NCBI GenBank assembly: GCA_022497145.1
Contig: MU385870.1
Coordinates: 194,629 to 258,628 of the forward strand
Length of the DNA: 64,000 nt
Source: Rostrohypoxylon terebratum
Taxonomy: Eukaryota; Ascomycota; Sordariomycetes; Xylariales; Hypoxylaceae
Reading direction: 5' to 3'
Positions 35,533-48,815 of this stretch are shown in pieces (the stretch's first letter is position 1; each line of letters begins with the position of its first letter). The notes beneath the pieces are model-generated. The model saw only the letters and a list, made by a program, of their open reading frames with translations. It had not been told where the DNA came from and did no database searches. A program made the translations under genes and the position numbers.

Positions 35533-38500
35533 ATCGGTATCCGATTCTGGTTACGTAGAGGGCGTGATATAATAGGTGATGGTTTTTCGAGACGTTATTC
35601 GATCTAACGCCAACTGACGAAATGTTCTAGTCGTGATTGATCTGGCACGTTATCTATTGGATGTCTTGATATTAGATGTCTCAACAATTGGACAGCCTCA
35701 AATGTCTGTCAGAAGAAGAGCAGTATCCAGCGAGCCCAACAATATGGTAGTGATGCAATGTGATTTATGTGAATTTATGGGCGTTATAGCAACATGATGA
35801 CTCTTCCCAATATAAGCTTAATTGACGACGAATTTGCGAGTGGATGATCGTAAAACCAAGGATCCAAATTCAATTCTCGATTGCTAGATAGATTATGATA
35901 AAATTGGGATAAAAACTCGATGTATTCGATGTATAATTGACGGTTCGAATTGTTTGATGATCGTGGCTTCGGATTAGCGTGCCGTGGCCGCAGGTTATGT
36001 TGGAACAAGTATCGGTGAAAAGTTCCAAGTTCCAAGTTGCGGTATGGATAAAGCAGGAGGAAGAGAGAGCAGTGGCGTTGCGTTGCCCAGGTGTTTGCTA
36101 AAAGTTCAGCCTGCGCCTGCTAAAGCTCCCTCCAATAGTGCTTGTAAGTGCTGTTGCAGTGCTGTGCAGTGCTGGACCGCTGGTGCTGTAGACCTGATAG
36201 GCTAGGTCCCAGTGTTTCCAGTGTTCCCAGTGTAATAATACGTACTAATACGTATTATCCCGTTATCGGAATTCGGATTTGAGCAACCTTGGAAGTCCAA
36301 TTGACGAAATGGTCAAAAATGAAACAAATGAAACAAAAGCAAAAGCAAGACCGTTCAATCGTCGCTGGCTCGAGGGTTTTTCGGGTTCGTATCCTTCGTG
36401 GTCGGGTCCTCAGAGGTACTCGTCTAAAAGGTTACTAGTAGGTAGATAAAAAAAACTACTAGATAAAATTGGGATAATATTTGATATTTGAGATGGGAGG
36501 AGGAAGTTTGGATAGTTTGGATCAAGATGGAAGAACCCTGACTGCCCTGAGTGTCCAGTGTGCAGTGTCCACCACTAAGACCCGACGAAGCAAGGCGGAA
36601 AGTGGAGAGTTAGCACTGGCAGTGGGTTGCAGAAGTTGCAGAAGTTGCAGACGCCAGAAGCTGCAGAGGAAAGAGTAGGGTGGTCGAGAGATGATCCAAA
36701 AGTGGTCAAAGTGCTTCAAAGTGCTTAAACGCAAGAGTAAGTGCGAGCACGCTAATACTAAAAAACCCAACGCTACAGCGTCCCAACCCCCCTGTTAGAC
36801 CTTGGCAAAACCCGGGGTTTCTCCCTTTTTTTTCTCTCTCTCTTACAGTACATAGTACAGACCTTTGTACAATACCTACAGACAGAGAGGGCTTAGAAGT
36901 TTAGGAGGGCAAGGTTAGGAGGGTTTAGAGCACAAAGGCCCCTAACCTCCCCTTGGAAATTTGTTAGTGGTCTAACATCCGAGCCAATGATAACTTGCAT
37001 TCATCTCGCCTAAAATGCTACCAAGATGCTAATTGAACAATAAAAATAAATGTAAATGTTAACAGCCCAACATCAGTATCCACCGCATCCACAAATCAAG
37101 CAAATAACTAGAACCTTTGGAAAACTCTACGAACACTTCAACGTCGAGTCTAACCCACATAACCTTTTCAAACTAAGGTGCCTAAGTCTTTAAGATCATA
37201 GATCACTTCCAATTTGTATCATCCATTTCCCACTACAGCATACATCTTTTACTATTTTACCCCTTGCAAAATTGTTACAAAATTCCAGTAATCTTGATTC
37301 CTCAGCCTAACTAATTCTCATCTATCAACCGCCGGTCATCGGGGGAAGTCATCAAGGGCTGACCACCCGACCATCCAGCCACCTAGATCAGATCTGTAGC
37401 GACTTTTTTTTTTATACATAATACATAATATTTACAAGGACTCTGCACTACCTAGGAGGTAGGTATCTAATAACGCCAGCGTCTTCGTGGCTCTTGTAAA
37501 CCCGACACACCGCTTACCTCGCAGGTGACGCCAATTACTCGTGGCTACGTAGATCTACGTAGGGCCCAGGTATTTTTACTGGGTAGGGTAGGTACCGAGT
37601 CTGCTGTCTACGACTCTACGGTCTACCTAGTAGGTATGTACATTCATGGATACCTCGTGGTATCGTGGTATATTACCTAGTAGATGTACTATATCAAAAA
37701 GCAACTGCCTACATACGGATACATAGTATAACACACAGATCGATAATTCGGCACGTTTAGCACGTTTAAGCAACTTTCAGCACAGATGGATCCAATACTG
37801 GCACGCTATGATAATACCGTCCTCTAACGTCTAACGTCTAACTTCTAACGCTTGACGCTGCTAGCCATATGGTATCAGATTCCATATCTATTAGTCAAAA
37901 CACACATCAATAAACATACCAGTACACATCAACACACATCAACACACATCATCTTTACTGTATCAAATTGTCATTAGGGCTGCACGGTTCAGGGTCATTC
38001 CTGTTTCCTCGTACAACCAGTCCGAACTTTGACTGGTTCTTGGGTCGAACGGGGTCGAACTAAGCTCCCTCCTCGCTCAGGGTCCTCTCTAAAGTCTAGG
38101 TACACTACACTAGCCTGCACACGCCTTGCATATCATCCTACTGTCCATCTTCTATCTCTCTATGGCTGATGCAGTGGGAGGGGCTGACGATGAAATTCTA
38201 CGAGTCCCCACGTCCCACACGCTCAGTCTGCCAGTACCCTACCTATTACCTAGTAGTGGTAGTGGTAGCTACTAAGCTACCTACGAAGCTACCTACCTGT
38301 CTCTGGAAGGTCGTGAGTCGCTGGCCGTCATGTTCCGCCGATGACATGCCAGGAACGTCTTCCGTCGAAGTAAGCCGTGAGCCGTGGCTCGCTTCCACAA
38401 ATACGTGTCTTTCCCTTCGACCAACCGCACGCCTTCAAATTGCATCCATAGCGAACCCTCCCCAGCCAACCAACCAACTAGGAACAGATCCGATAGCAAA

Positions 38501-39768
38501 ACCCCGTTTATCTCCTGCCCTACGGTCGTCGTGGTGGGTTGCACCGAGAATAAGCACCTTCTCTGTCATCGCTAGAGTACATAACTTCTTTTGTGCGACA
38601 GATTGTCGATTATGGGCCATGTATTGCGAAACCCGCCATCCTAGTAGAAGCCTACCGCGCCTATCTAGGTAAGTACTAGGTAAGAAAGACCACACACACC
38701 AAGCACAAGCCCTACCTACCTAGACGTACCCTCGAGCTTTTACTCCGTCCACGAAGCTCAAATTGTTCCCCGTCCGCAAATTGCTACCATGAGACACCGG
38801 ACAAACAATGAGGTATGTACAACAACAAAGATGTAGATAGTGTGTACACTGTACATACATACCTACATACATACATACATTATTGCCCGGAATTTTTATT
38901 TAGGCAATGCAACACCCCTGGAAAACCCTAGGACATATCAAGCAAGATCAAATTGCAAAGTGTGGGTGCATGCAGAAGCAATCCTTTCGAAACGTCCAGA
39001 CGTGCGGGCGCGGGGGTCATGCGGAGTTGCGATAGGCCTCCATCCCCAAGGTGCCGGCCCGGATGTAAACTCCCAGGACCGAGATGCGACAGATAATCTT
39101 GTCTCCCGTGTGGATTTCAGGGTCTTTTGCTGACAAGGCTAGGCCAAGCTCGCCGCCAAGGCACCCAATCGCATCGTAGAAATGGTTACCTCTAGCGTTC
39201 GAAGCTCGTCAGCTGATAGCATACGCTCGCACCGATTCGGGCAGTTTGGCTTGAGTAAGCCGGTGACAGGATTACTGTAACCGTCAAGATCGGACGTCCG
39301 TTTGATGTGGTAGTTGACATCACCGGAGTCCGAAATCAACGAATGAAATGTAAGAACGGGTATTTGAGATGGATCTAGAATGAAGTGTAAAATTCTAAAT
39401 AGTAAACTATTAATTACCTAGATCCATTGCAGACAAACAAGATACTGAGCTGAGTTGACAATACTATAGTAGACAAATAATAGCAAGCCCAATAGCCACC
39501 AAGATAGAAACCCTGGAGCTTCAATCAAGGAAATATTTGGAAGAGAAGACAAAACATTGAACTTTTCCCCATAATTGACCCTCTTCTCTGAATGATACCC
39601 TGCTTGTTGTTCTCTTGGCAGGTAGCACACAGCTACTACTATGATAACCATTTTGACCTTCCGAGTATTGACTATTGACTTTACAATCCACGTCAACAGA
39701 TTACGTGCCCAAAAAAAAAGAGGATGGTTACCATTTCCATTTAGCGTAGAGTGACAAATCGTACGCCG
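35533..39768. other. Long intergenic region, about 4.2 kb
   Basis: The part next to 35532 is the likely promoter and long leader of the Mga2-like gene. The rest has no convincing gene. It holds repeats (GCAGAAGTT at 36631; CACATCAACA at 37922), short direct repeats and dense TACCTA/TAGGTA motifs (37441-37690, 38225-38300, 38710). The frame at 38169-38672 (+) is open but repetitive and without family character. Confidence 0.5.
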
Positions 39769-42107
39769 TTAACAAGCGGCGTCGCCCTTGAGCTCCTTGG
39801 ATTCCTTATCAACTTGCAGTGATGTTTCATCAGGAAAGCGAATCATTCGGTTAGGTGCGACTGGCGACAACATAGTTGCTCTCGATTCTGGATCAAACCC
39901 TGTAGCCCCAGCAGCTTTGGAGCCAGTCTCAAGATCATCTCGAGGTCCTACTATCTCACTAGCTGTTGACAGGCGTGCAGGAGAGGGCCGATTACCAGCT
40001 GGGTGCTCCGGAATTATCGAACCACCAATGCGATAAACGGGCCGTACTGATACGGAACGAGATTCGGTGGGGGTGTTGGCGGCCGTCTCGTTCCTAGAGC
40101 GACTCCGGGGTATCACTCGCCCACCTACCTGGAAGGGAATCAGATCCTCAGGCGATGATAAGGTCCGCGAAATGGTTCGGGGAAGGTAGATCCCAAATTT
40201 ACCCAGGGGAATACTAAGCCCATGGACAACCTTCCAAATGATCAGTATAATGACAGTACTCGTAACACCCTCGTAACAAGTGGGGATAGCTTACGACGCT
40301 GCAGATTACCATGAACCAGACTACAACCGATACGTCTTCCTGAAGACGAGCAACATCCCACCTTGGCGTACCTCCCCGATCAGAATTTAACGAGGTAATG
40401 AATTCCAGCGTTACATATAAGTAGAAGATAGCCGAGCAGCCAATTGGTCCGAAGAACCCCATGAAGATAGCTTGTCGTAGACCCTCTATCTGTGGGATCT
40501 TCTTGTAGGTTAACAAGATGAATGGAAGACGTCTAAGTAGCAATATCAGAATTCCCAAAGGGACCAATCGGTAAATTGGGATTACATCGTTCGCAACAAA
40601 ACTATGCCACTACATCATGCATGGGTTAGTTGTTATGATTCATATAAAATAGGTATAGTATCGCTTTAGATATACGAAAGGGGGTTTGGGGATGACTGCT
40701 GGAATGATTCGCTGAGGGAGATAAGAGGAGAGATGTTAAGGTATACGCACTGGGCAAACAGCACCATACCACATAAAAATGGCTACGTTGAGGAGCATAT
40801 CGATGGTTGGCTGAAGTGAACTAGAGAGAAACGATTAGCAGACGGGACGAATCGAGGCCGAATAGGCTGCCTTCGAAGTTGCGATCGGGTGCGCATACTG
40901 AAACGACGTTAGCGAACAACGGAGTTCGTAGTCAACAAAAGGATACTAGACGCTCAAACCTCATCAATTGTTGCCAAGCGAAACCAGTCATCCCAGGTAA
41001 AGACGTTACCAGCAATAAAGCAGGCAAGAATGTCATCGCTTCCAATCATCCCACATGTACCCGTCGTTAGTAAGGCAAGCGAGAAGGCAAAGACGAGAAA
41101 GCTTTCGCGGTCGACGAACTTGTGTTCTTCACAATAATGCAATAACTCCTTGGCGATCCAACCTACGATGGCACCGTATACCACACTAAGGATAATGGTA
41201 TAACCCCAGGTCTCACCGAACCACAAGCCAACAGCGAGGCCAGTACCCCCTGACTCGTTGACACCGCCATCACCAATATACTTGATAAGGTATAAAGCGA
41301 GGAATAAGAAAGGATAACCGAGCCCGTCGTTTGCACCTGATTCTGCAATGATGATCGTTTGAAGATCTTTGGGGACGTTATGGTCAGCGAACCTTCCCTT
41401 TACAATGACGTTTGACAGGACCGGATCAGTCGGCGTCACGCAAGCTCCAATTGCGAGAGCATGGAGGAAGGGTAAGTGTGGCAGTAGGGCCCAGACAAGG
41501 AGACTTGTCGTCAACCACATCGCCGTCATGATCGGGCCTAAAAGTAAAGCTAGAGGCTTCCATTCTAATTTCAAGTAACGACTTGGTAGTTGAACTCCTG
41601 CAAGAACAAGCTGGACTCCGAGGACTAAGCGAGTGAAATATAACGTCTGTGTTGAAAATCATTAGTGCCAACAGTATGGGTTGAAAATTGCCGTGGATGA
41701 TGGGACCTATATACGCCGCTCATTAAGTCGACCTTTCTAAAAGGCAATAATAGTGAGGGCTCTCAACAGGCGGGAAAATTTTAAGTGTTGCTTACGATCG
41801 CATTTAAGTTTTCTTCCGAGCCTGCATACTCGAGAGGCCGGACGAAGTTGGTAGCGTGGGGTGAGAAAGTGACGCCGGCCAAAAGCGAAATGACTAGGAA
41901 GAAGGCCTGTCAGCCCTACGCGCAGAACAATATAAAAAAGATATTATAGGCAGGGGTCTGGGGTTTACAAGAGGATGGATCAGACTTACGGGCCTCGGAG
42001 AGGTAAAAGTTTTCTTTTAGCAGATAGGATACAAGGCCAAAGAGCGAAATCCATCCACCGAGAACACTAACGACAATGTTGAAGTTGTTGACAGCAAGAG
42101 TCGGCAT
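39769..42107 (-). CDS. Na+(K+)/H+ antiporter, Nha1/Sod2 type (CPA1)
   Basis: A plasma-membrane exchanger that expels alkali cations for protons. Exons are 42107-41990, 41893-41796, 41646-40960, 40810-40751, 40609-40295 and 40230-39769, giving about 579 aa. It starts MPTLAVNNFNIVVSVLGG, as in fungal Nha1-like proteins. Intron 1 joins YLSEA to LISLLAGVTFSP. The ion-site motifs are GACVTPTDP (Asp about 146) and AESGANDGLGYPF (Asn178-Asp179). About 12 hydrophobic segments are followed by a C-terminal tail of about 130 residues with basic and acidic patches (RVIPRSRSRNE, VDKESKELKG). This length is close to Sod2 and far shorter than budding-yeast Nha1. Three introns are long (149, 149 and 141 nt). 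The exon 3/4 junction (IDE to PTIDMLLN) is the least certain; family members usually have a few more residues there. A plasma-membrane location is inferred. Confidence 0.87.
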
Positions 42108-43479
42108 TGTTGGTTAAATTGGCCAAGGATAAGACCCGACCTCAACCGATGCTCAACAAAGTTTTTAGGTGACACCGGAGTCGTCCTTGCAATTGCGCAA
42201 GGAAATGAAGCAGTGATATGCTGGTGGGATGAATGTTATTGAATCATTTGGTCTGGATGAAGCTGTAGTGGTTGTCAATAGACCAGCCACTTTGATCGCT
42301 GTTTATTACAATGAGACGGCTGACTGTCTCACGAAGCCGGACGAGTTCTCCAGCGTCAAATGTTTCTGATCCTTGGCTCTCTCTCTCTCTCTCTTTATTC
42401 CTTTCAGAATAGCGGTATCGCTTCCCTCTGTTTTTGCTTAGGTTCTCCCGCCTTTTCTCATATGGATGCTACTACGGCCGAGGATCGAAGGCTGTGATTT
42501 GTGATCATGAAGCACTACGTTTTGTGATTGCCTGATGTAGGAGGAAATTCTCAAGTTATGATAGGCTGGGTAGGTTATACAATATGTACCTAGGTCTTAG
42601 GTAGGATGGTTGATGGGTTGGTATAGGTGGTTTAAGAAGAAAAAGAGAAAGTTATAACGAATTGAAAAACAGATATCATCGTCCCACTTTTCCAGATCGG
42701 AAGCTAGTCTCGATTGGAAGTAGGCGTTTTCGGGCTGTTACACTCAGTTAATAATACTACGTATTATACCCAACTCAACTAGGTTTACTACCTACTAGGT
42801 AGGTACATAGGACCTGGATACATAACGTATAGAGGTTCACGGTCTTTGTTACACCTAAAAATATGCAAGATTTTGACATATATATTACATACCGAAATAA
42901 GGACCCTAAATATTGCTTGGCGGTGTTGTACAGGGTTGAAACTTAAGTCTTAAGACTACACTACTAATAGCAATCAAGCTTCACTTCTTCAACGCCATCT
43001 TCAACGCCTCTTAAACCATCCACATACCTTCGCTTTACATGTTTGGATCGGTATGAGGTAATAGAAATCGATAGGCATCTCGTGTTGTGATAGTCGTAAT
43101 CCGACGTTGCACAGCGTGAAGAAATTGGGCATTAAGCCTGGTGGCGTCCAGAGTCGGTCATTGCTAGTGAACACTAGATATAGGTAGTAATAAGGAGGCG
43201 GTAAGGCAGGCTGTTAGGTATCAATGTTATATATCAAGCCGTCAACCCGTATGACGCCACCAATTTAACGAATCACAACTTTCCCTCTTTCCATATTCCA
43301 ATATCCTTTGTAAAATGCAACCAATATAAGAACCCATTTGGGGTAGAGAAACTAACCGCCCTTACATGGTATCATTCATCACTATCTAGCATAATCGTCG
43401 TTAACCTATCGACCTACACTTCATAGTCGGTGTAGTTGAAATCCTGCGCGCAACATGTAGTCGTGTCGATTCGTCTTTT
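42108..43479. other. Intergenic region
   Basis: Upstream of the antiporter start lies a likely promoter and leader with a CTCTCTCTCT tract near 42380. The remainder (42500-43479) is AT-rich with TACCTACTAGGTAGGTAC near 42790 and no frame of note. Confidence 0.55.
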
Positions 43480-44566
43480 TCAGGCCAAACGTCTTGCGCC
43501 TTTAACGGCGAGTTCGTCCGCCGCCACATTTCCGGCCTCGGTTGCGTGACCCTTCACCCACTGAAAGTATGTCTTCGTTCCGGCTTCGGTGCGCGCGTCG
43601 ATCTTGGCCCGGACAGCCTCCACGAGGTCCTTGTTTTTTACAGGCCCGTCCTTCGTCTTCCAACCGTTCTTCTGCCAATTGACGTACCATTCGGTCACAC
43701 AACTTATCGAGTATTTGCTGTCCGAAAATATCCGCATCTTCTCACTGACCGGTACGCTTTCTAGGGCGCGAAGTATAGCTGTTAGCTCGGCCCGTTGATT
43801 TGTCTGGATGTCGCCCTTTAGGCGTTCTGAAATATTCCTGTGGTATTCTGTTAATAAACCGCTCTTTAAACCAATCCTATGTTGATTACCTTTCATCGTT
43901 TGGTCCAAAGAAGACACCAACTCCCGCGACAGCGCCAGACCGGCCGTTGCCGATACTGCTGCCATCGGTATAGACGCGTACCACGTCTTTCTCATCTTCA
44001 ACAACGGGTAATTCCTTTCCTGACTGCTTCTTTCTCTTGGAGGGTGGTTCGATTCCTTCCTTCGACAAAGCTTCCTGAGCAGCCTCATTCCCGTGGGTTC
44101 GTATGTATTCTATCGCGTCCTCTCGTGTACTAAATCTTTTGTATTTTGGCCCTTTCCATCCCTTGATGGCTAGCGATGCCGTATCCCAATCGGTGTAGAC
44201 TCCAGGCTCTCTACCGATAGCTACCGCATAAAACCTCTCTTCGCCCGGGGTTGTAACTGATGTCTTCTTTCCGGCGACGTAGGCTTCGGCATCTTCTCGG
44301 CTTAGGAAGGACTTATCTGCGAGTGTAGCTGTTAGCGGTCGGTTGAAGCACAACGGATGCTTGGATCACCTACACGAAGCACCTCTGAATCCGGCAGTCT
44401 GTTCCTGGCATTCCGCCCAGGTCAAGTAGACTCCTGGTCTTACACCGGCTCGTACAGCATAGTATTTTTGTGCATCGGCATCAATCTTCCGTTTCTTGCT
44501 ACTGGTCTTGGCAGATTGCGACGGGGCTTTTGCCGTTTGGCCCTTCTTCAATCCGTTCGGCGGCAT
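43480..44566 (-). CDS. Ribonuclease H1 with two hybrid-binding domains
   Basis: Cleaves the RNA strand of RNA/DNA hybrids (R-loops, primers) in nucleus and/or mitochondria. Exons are 44566-44374, 44316-43890 and 43837-43480, giving 325 aa. Introns are 57 and 52 nt. A Lys-rich N-terminus (SSKKRKID) is a likely NLS. The first hybrid-binding domain (Rnh1 N-terminal / viroplasmin-like) spans about 34-80 (YYAVRAGVRPGVYLTW, joined across intron 1 to YKSFLSREDAEAYV). The second spans about 92-140 (FYAVAIGREPGVYTDW, YKRFSTREDAIEYI). The RNase H domain spans about 177-325: VRVYTDGSS (Asp182), NQRAELTAI (Glu), IFSDSKYS (Asp) and NVAADELA (Asp), the complete D-E-D-D set. Two hybrid-binding domains are also known in yeast Rnh1. 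Intron 2 restores PNDER-NISERLKG exactly at the AG|G junction. Confidence 0.92.
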
Positions 44567-45671
44567 CCTGAATATTGGAAATATGATCCTTGTCGAGGCT
44601 GGCCAGAGTTCACATATCCATAATAGCAGTGTGCGATACTCAGTATAGAGAGGAAAATATGGTACTTGTTGGAAATAGACTGCTTTGTTGCTGGCAATAT
44701 AGATGAAGCGGCGGGTTACTGGGCTCGCAAAGGTGCATGAAAAGCGGTGTCGGAGAAGTCAAAGGAGTGTCATTTTCATTCAAGACAAACAATCAAGACC
44801 CCCTAGGAAAGTCAAAGATGTCTTCCGTTCTCGTCAGCACCTATCCGTTCTTTTTGGTGATGCGAACAAATCCAAGAAAGTCCTAGGGAAGAGGGGGGAG
44901 AATTCCGCGTCCTATCAAAAGTCGCTATATCCAGATAATATCCATGTATCCATTGGTTTATTGGTTTATTGGTTTAAGAGAGTTGCTGCAACCTTGAACT
45001 TTTCATTAACACCAACTTCGAATGGGACCCGGACCGCCACCTGCACCGCGTACTAGAGATAAGATAACGTATGCACGTTACCGGGCTATCCACATGTATG
45101 TATGTACCAATGTATATCCATACCTTATGTAATAGATGGAGCTCACAGGTGTGCATAGTAGTAAGTACTATAGGGACCTAGGACCTAGGACCTAGGTATA
45201 TACATCCCTGCTTACGACGAGGCTAGTTGCAATTGCGATTTCTATCACGCACGTAGAATGTTCTGAAATAATATTTTGGTTGAAAGACCATAGTGCAATG
45301 CAATTACTGAAACCTTTTGGGCCAAAGTCCAAAGATATGCAACCAGTACCGCGATATCCTTTTTTGGCTCAGATGGATTGGAGTCAAGAGATTGCTCGGG
45401 CGACCCTTAACCGTAACGATCAAGGTCTCAGTAAGAATAAGAAAAAAAGGAAAAGAAAAGAATAACTGAGCAATAGAAAAAAAATAAACGAATCCATCCA
45501 TGCTATGCCTCAATGATCAATGATGCTCCTATGCGACCTATGCTTGACCGTACGGTTCCTTTAACGCCGCGTGCATCCCCAACACTAACCCAGGATAATA
45601 TCAATTGCCAAACTCCCATTTTTTGCCGCAATCTTAACGCCTCATGTTGTTCATCGTAAGGCCTAAAATGT
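44567..45671. other. Intergenic region
   Basis: The right part holds the 3' flank of the Tad3 gene and the left part the RNase H1 promoter. A tandem CCTAGGA block lies at 45176-45197. No other feature is seen. Confidence 0.55.
45176..45197. repeat. Tandem 7-mer GGACCTA (palindromic CCTAGG core)
   Basis: Three consecutive GGACCTA units end in GGTATA. The same unit recurs near the right window end (63976-63993) and, in related form, near 7047 and 59605. Confidence 0.8.
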
Positions 45672-47278
45672 TCAAGCGTGTATATGCGGGTCAAGGGGTA
45701 GGAGATCCTCATCCTCTGCTTCGAACTCCCAGCCAAAGAGTGTCCAATTTAGTTCCTTGCGAAAGTGCAGACCGAGTCCCTGCCCGCCACCACAGGATCC
45801 CTCTCCCTTGCACATCCCAGATTCGCCACATATGCCGGTCGGTCGGTCTTCCGAGGTCATACCGCCTGTCAGGGGCATGCGGCGACGGAATATAACCTTT
45901 CCCATACGAGAATGAAGGATACCCATTGAACACATTGTGCACGGTTCATGGCTGAGATATAGTTCAAGATCATGGCAGAGATAGCCATCAGGACTCGGGT
46001 GATCGATGTCGAATACCACCTGCTCGTCAGTCAACAGAGGCTTGTCCTGAAAGCACTCGAATTCCATAATCTGTTCCTCCGACTTGTCTCTGTTCTCAGA
46101 CCTCACTAATTTCTGTGCTACCATGCTGATAGCTCGGAGTGGTGCATGAGCCATCGGGTTGCCAGTATCGTCAAAGCATCCATGTTGATGCCAACGGGCG
46201 TCGCCTGCGATAGCGACAATCTCAACTTTCTCCTTTGTTTCTACCGTCGGCAACGAGCTAGATTGGGACTGTGTGGCGGTCTGTTGGGTAGCCGGTGGTG
46301 GGGTGCCAGGCTGGGAGATGTCTAACTGATTGATGCTGTTTGTAACGCCAGAGAGGAGGTCATCCATGCCTACGCCATCGCTACTGGCGGCATCTGAGTC
46401 GTGACCATCACTGATTTTTTCGTCGCAAACCCCCTGACCACAAGGTTCATTCTCGCCAGCATCCTGTTCGCCATCTTCTTCCTTTTGGGTACGAGCTTGT
46501 TTCTTGGTGCCTTGTTTCCCCGAGTCGGCTCTTCCAGGGAACGTGCGTTTTACGATGACAGCACCAATCGACTCACCCATTCCACATTTCTTAGCTTTCT
46601 TCGCGATCGAGTCAGCTAGAGAAAGCCAGATTGGTGCATCTTTAGAAATAGCCCCCTGAGCCCTGGCAAGCGTACTAGGATGTGGGCCAAGGGGGTTATT
46701 TTTTCGGTAGATACTCTGCCAAAACTCTTGAGACCACATTATGGCCTGAGCCTGAGAGTTAGGCGCGACTAGAGGTACCATGACTTCCGCCAACCAGACT
46801 TCCTCCTCCGTGCCTAGGATGGAACGAAGTTCGCGTTGAAGTTGCTCAAATATAAGCTCTGACTTAGGGCCAATTATAGTATACAGCCATTGCGACTTGT
46901 TCATATGGATGTTTCGGCCATTGCCTTCGTTCACGAACGCGTTTTTTAAATGGGGGGGTAGGTCAGCGGGCTTAAGACATCGGCGGAGGTGTGGTAGATT
47001 GCGGACGCCATCACCTCCGGTGAGACGCTTAGCCAAACTGTGATCGGCAACGTTAGCTAGCCTGGAGTTTTTGCGATAGCCGTCGTGACTCACCCGAATA
47101 TCGCTGATGTATGTTGTTGAGGGGCTCGAGTAACGTAGACTGGAAAGAGAGACAATATGTCCCGGAGTTCCAATACTGTTTTCAATGGCACCAAAGTTCC
47201 ATTAGAAATCTGAGGTGGCAGCAGTCGCTTCGCGATTGGGTCGAGCGTCTCAACCACGGTCTTCACGGAATTGCCCAT
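45672..47278 (-). CDS. tRNA-specific adenosine deaminase subunit Tad3 (ADAT3)
   Basis: Structural partner of Tad2 in the heterodimer that converts adenosine-34 to inosine in tRNA anticodons. Exons are 47278-47094 and 47037-45672, giving 516 aa. The intron is 56 nt (GTGAGT, branch GCTAAC, CAG); an internal CTCCAG would leave only 32 nt and was rejected. The N-terminal domain is Tad3-like. The C-terminal cytidine/deoxycytidylate deaminase fold has MAHAPLRAI at about 357, where the catalytic Glu of active deaminases (HAE) is Pro. The Zn ligands are kept: His of HAP, and Cys pair in HEPCTMCSMG at about 426. That pseudo-catalytic pattern is typical of Tad3. An acidic, low-complexity insert (about 215-275) separates the two halves. 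The C-terminus has a Cys/Gly-rich loop (CGESGMCKGEGSCGGG) and WTLFGWEFE. Confidence 0.9.
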
Positions 47279-48766
47279 AGCTGAAACTCCTAGTATAAAA
47301 AAGCGTCTGGTCTTGTTAGGATTCGCAATGCGACAGAGGGGAGATGCGAGGTAAGAAGACGAACAATTCTAGTTAATGGCAGGTATTGGTCAGGTCAGAC
47401 GATTGTCGTCCAGATGAAACTATCCTAAGTCAGGATCCAGTGTTCGGATTGGTGCAATTCAGATCGAATTCCGAGGATTGGACAAAGCGTTAACCACGAG
47501 AGAGAGCTCCAAGCATAATTCTTAATGACTGGAAGAACCATGGGTAGACGAAGGATATCGAGGGGGCCAAGTTAAGAAGTAAAGGGAAGCCTTTGTGAAT
47601 AATCAGCAAGATTGGCCGCGCTGAGGATAAAAAGACGGAAGGTAAAAGGTAATGATTGTCAGGTCAGGTAATAGGTAAGAGGGAAGATGAAAAGGAACGA
47701 ACCACCAGAGCTGATGTCGGAAGTTGTAGGGATTGCGATTCCGAATAGCTTCTGGGCGAATAGATGGGAAGCGACTCTGTTCATGTAAAGAGAAGATCAA
47801 GGTAGAAGATCGAGGTGAAAGTTGTGTTGAAAAAAAAGATTAGGTAATTATTAAGCTATTATGTAGATCTAAGGTGGGACAAGTTAGAGAATCACCACTA
47901 GACCCCTGCAAATTCTTGGGTTCTAATTCGTCGCCTTGGGGCTACGAGGCAGGTACCTGAATTATTAGAGTTCGAAGCTGTTAATATTAGCGTCGATTTC
48001 AGGGAAATCGTCTTGAAGCAAACTGTTGTACCTTCCTACAAAGCACCTTGATCTTACTAACGTTCTGCTATGTACACGCTGTACGTATGTACTTAGCAGC
48101 TATGTATAGGTACCTACTTGCATATATTGAGCTTCTAATGTCAGATCACAACTGTCCATACGTACGTACATACCTACTTACTGTGGAATGGGTCATATAA
48201 TCAAGAAAATAAAAAGGGTTTCTCTTTTAAATCTTAAAAAATACAACATTTTTATCCCTCACATTATTACTTACCTACATAAGTATGTACATAATACCAG
48301 TAGGTTGATAGATGAATGACTTCAATGTTCCCCCACATGATCGGTGCGGGGTCATCGATTAACTTTATGGGTATCTACAGTACGTCAGGCCCACTAGTAG
48401 TAGCACGGACGTTCTTACCATAAATACTTAATTGATGACTCGTTCTTGCTTTACAGGTATAAAGAAACATGTATTGTATAAAACGTCATCGGTACGAAGT
48501 ACGTGTCAGAAAAAGTGCCACATGTATTAATAGTACCGTGAAATACTGTCCTGATTGACCAATCAAAAACCGAGATCTGTACAGTGTATTGCGGTACTAT
48601 TTCTGACGCCCTTCTACGTGTATAATTATTATTCAGCGCGTACATATAGTGTAACCTATTTATACTATTACGTCATAATGCACTTCGTACTTACTAGGTA
48701 GGTACCTGGGTATCTAAGTTAGTGTATACCTAGTACCATCACATGTTCTTGCGTTTCCTTTCCTTC

Positions 48767-48815
48767 ATCATTATCATTATCATCATCATCATCTTCTACT
48801 TCTACTTCATCTCTT
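48767..48815. repeat. ATC/TTC microsatellite
   Basis: TCATTATCATTATCATCATCATCATC is followed by TTCTACTTCTACTTC. A simple trinucleotide repeat. Confidence 0.8.

Noticed and set aside
47038..47093. 32-nt intron in Tad3 ending at CTCCAG
   Set aside because: Too short for a fungal intron; the next in-phase CAG gives 56 nt with a GCTAAC branch site.
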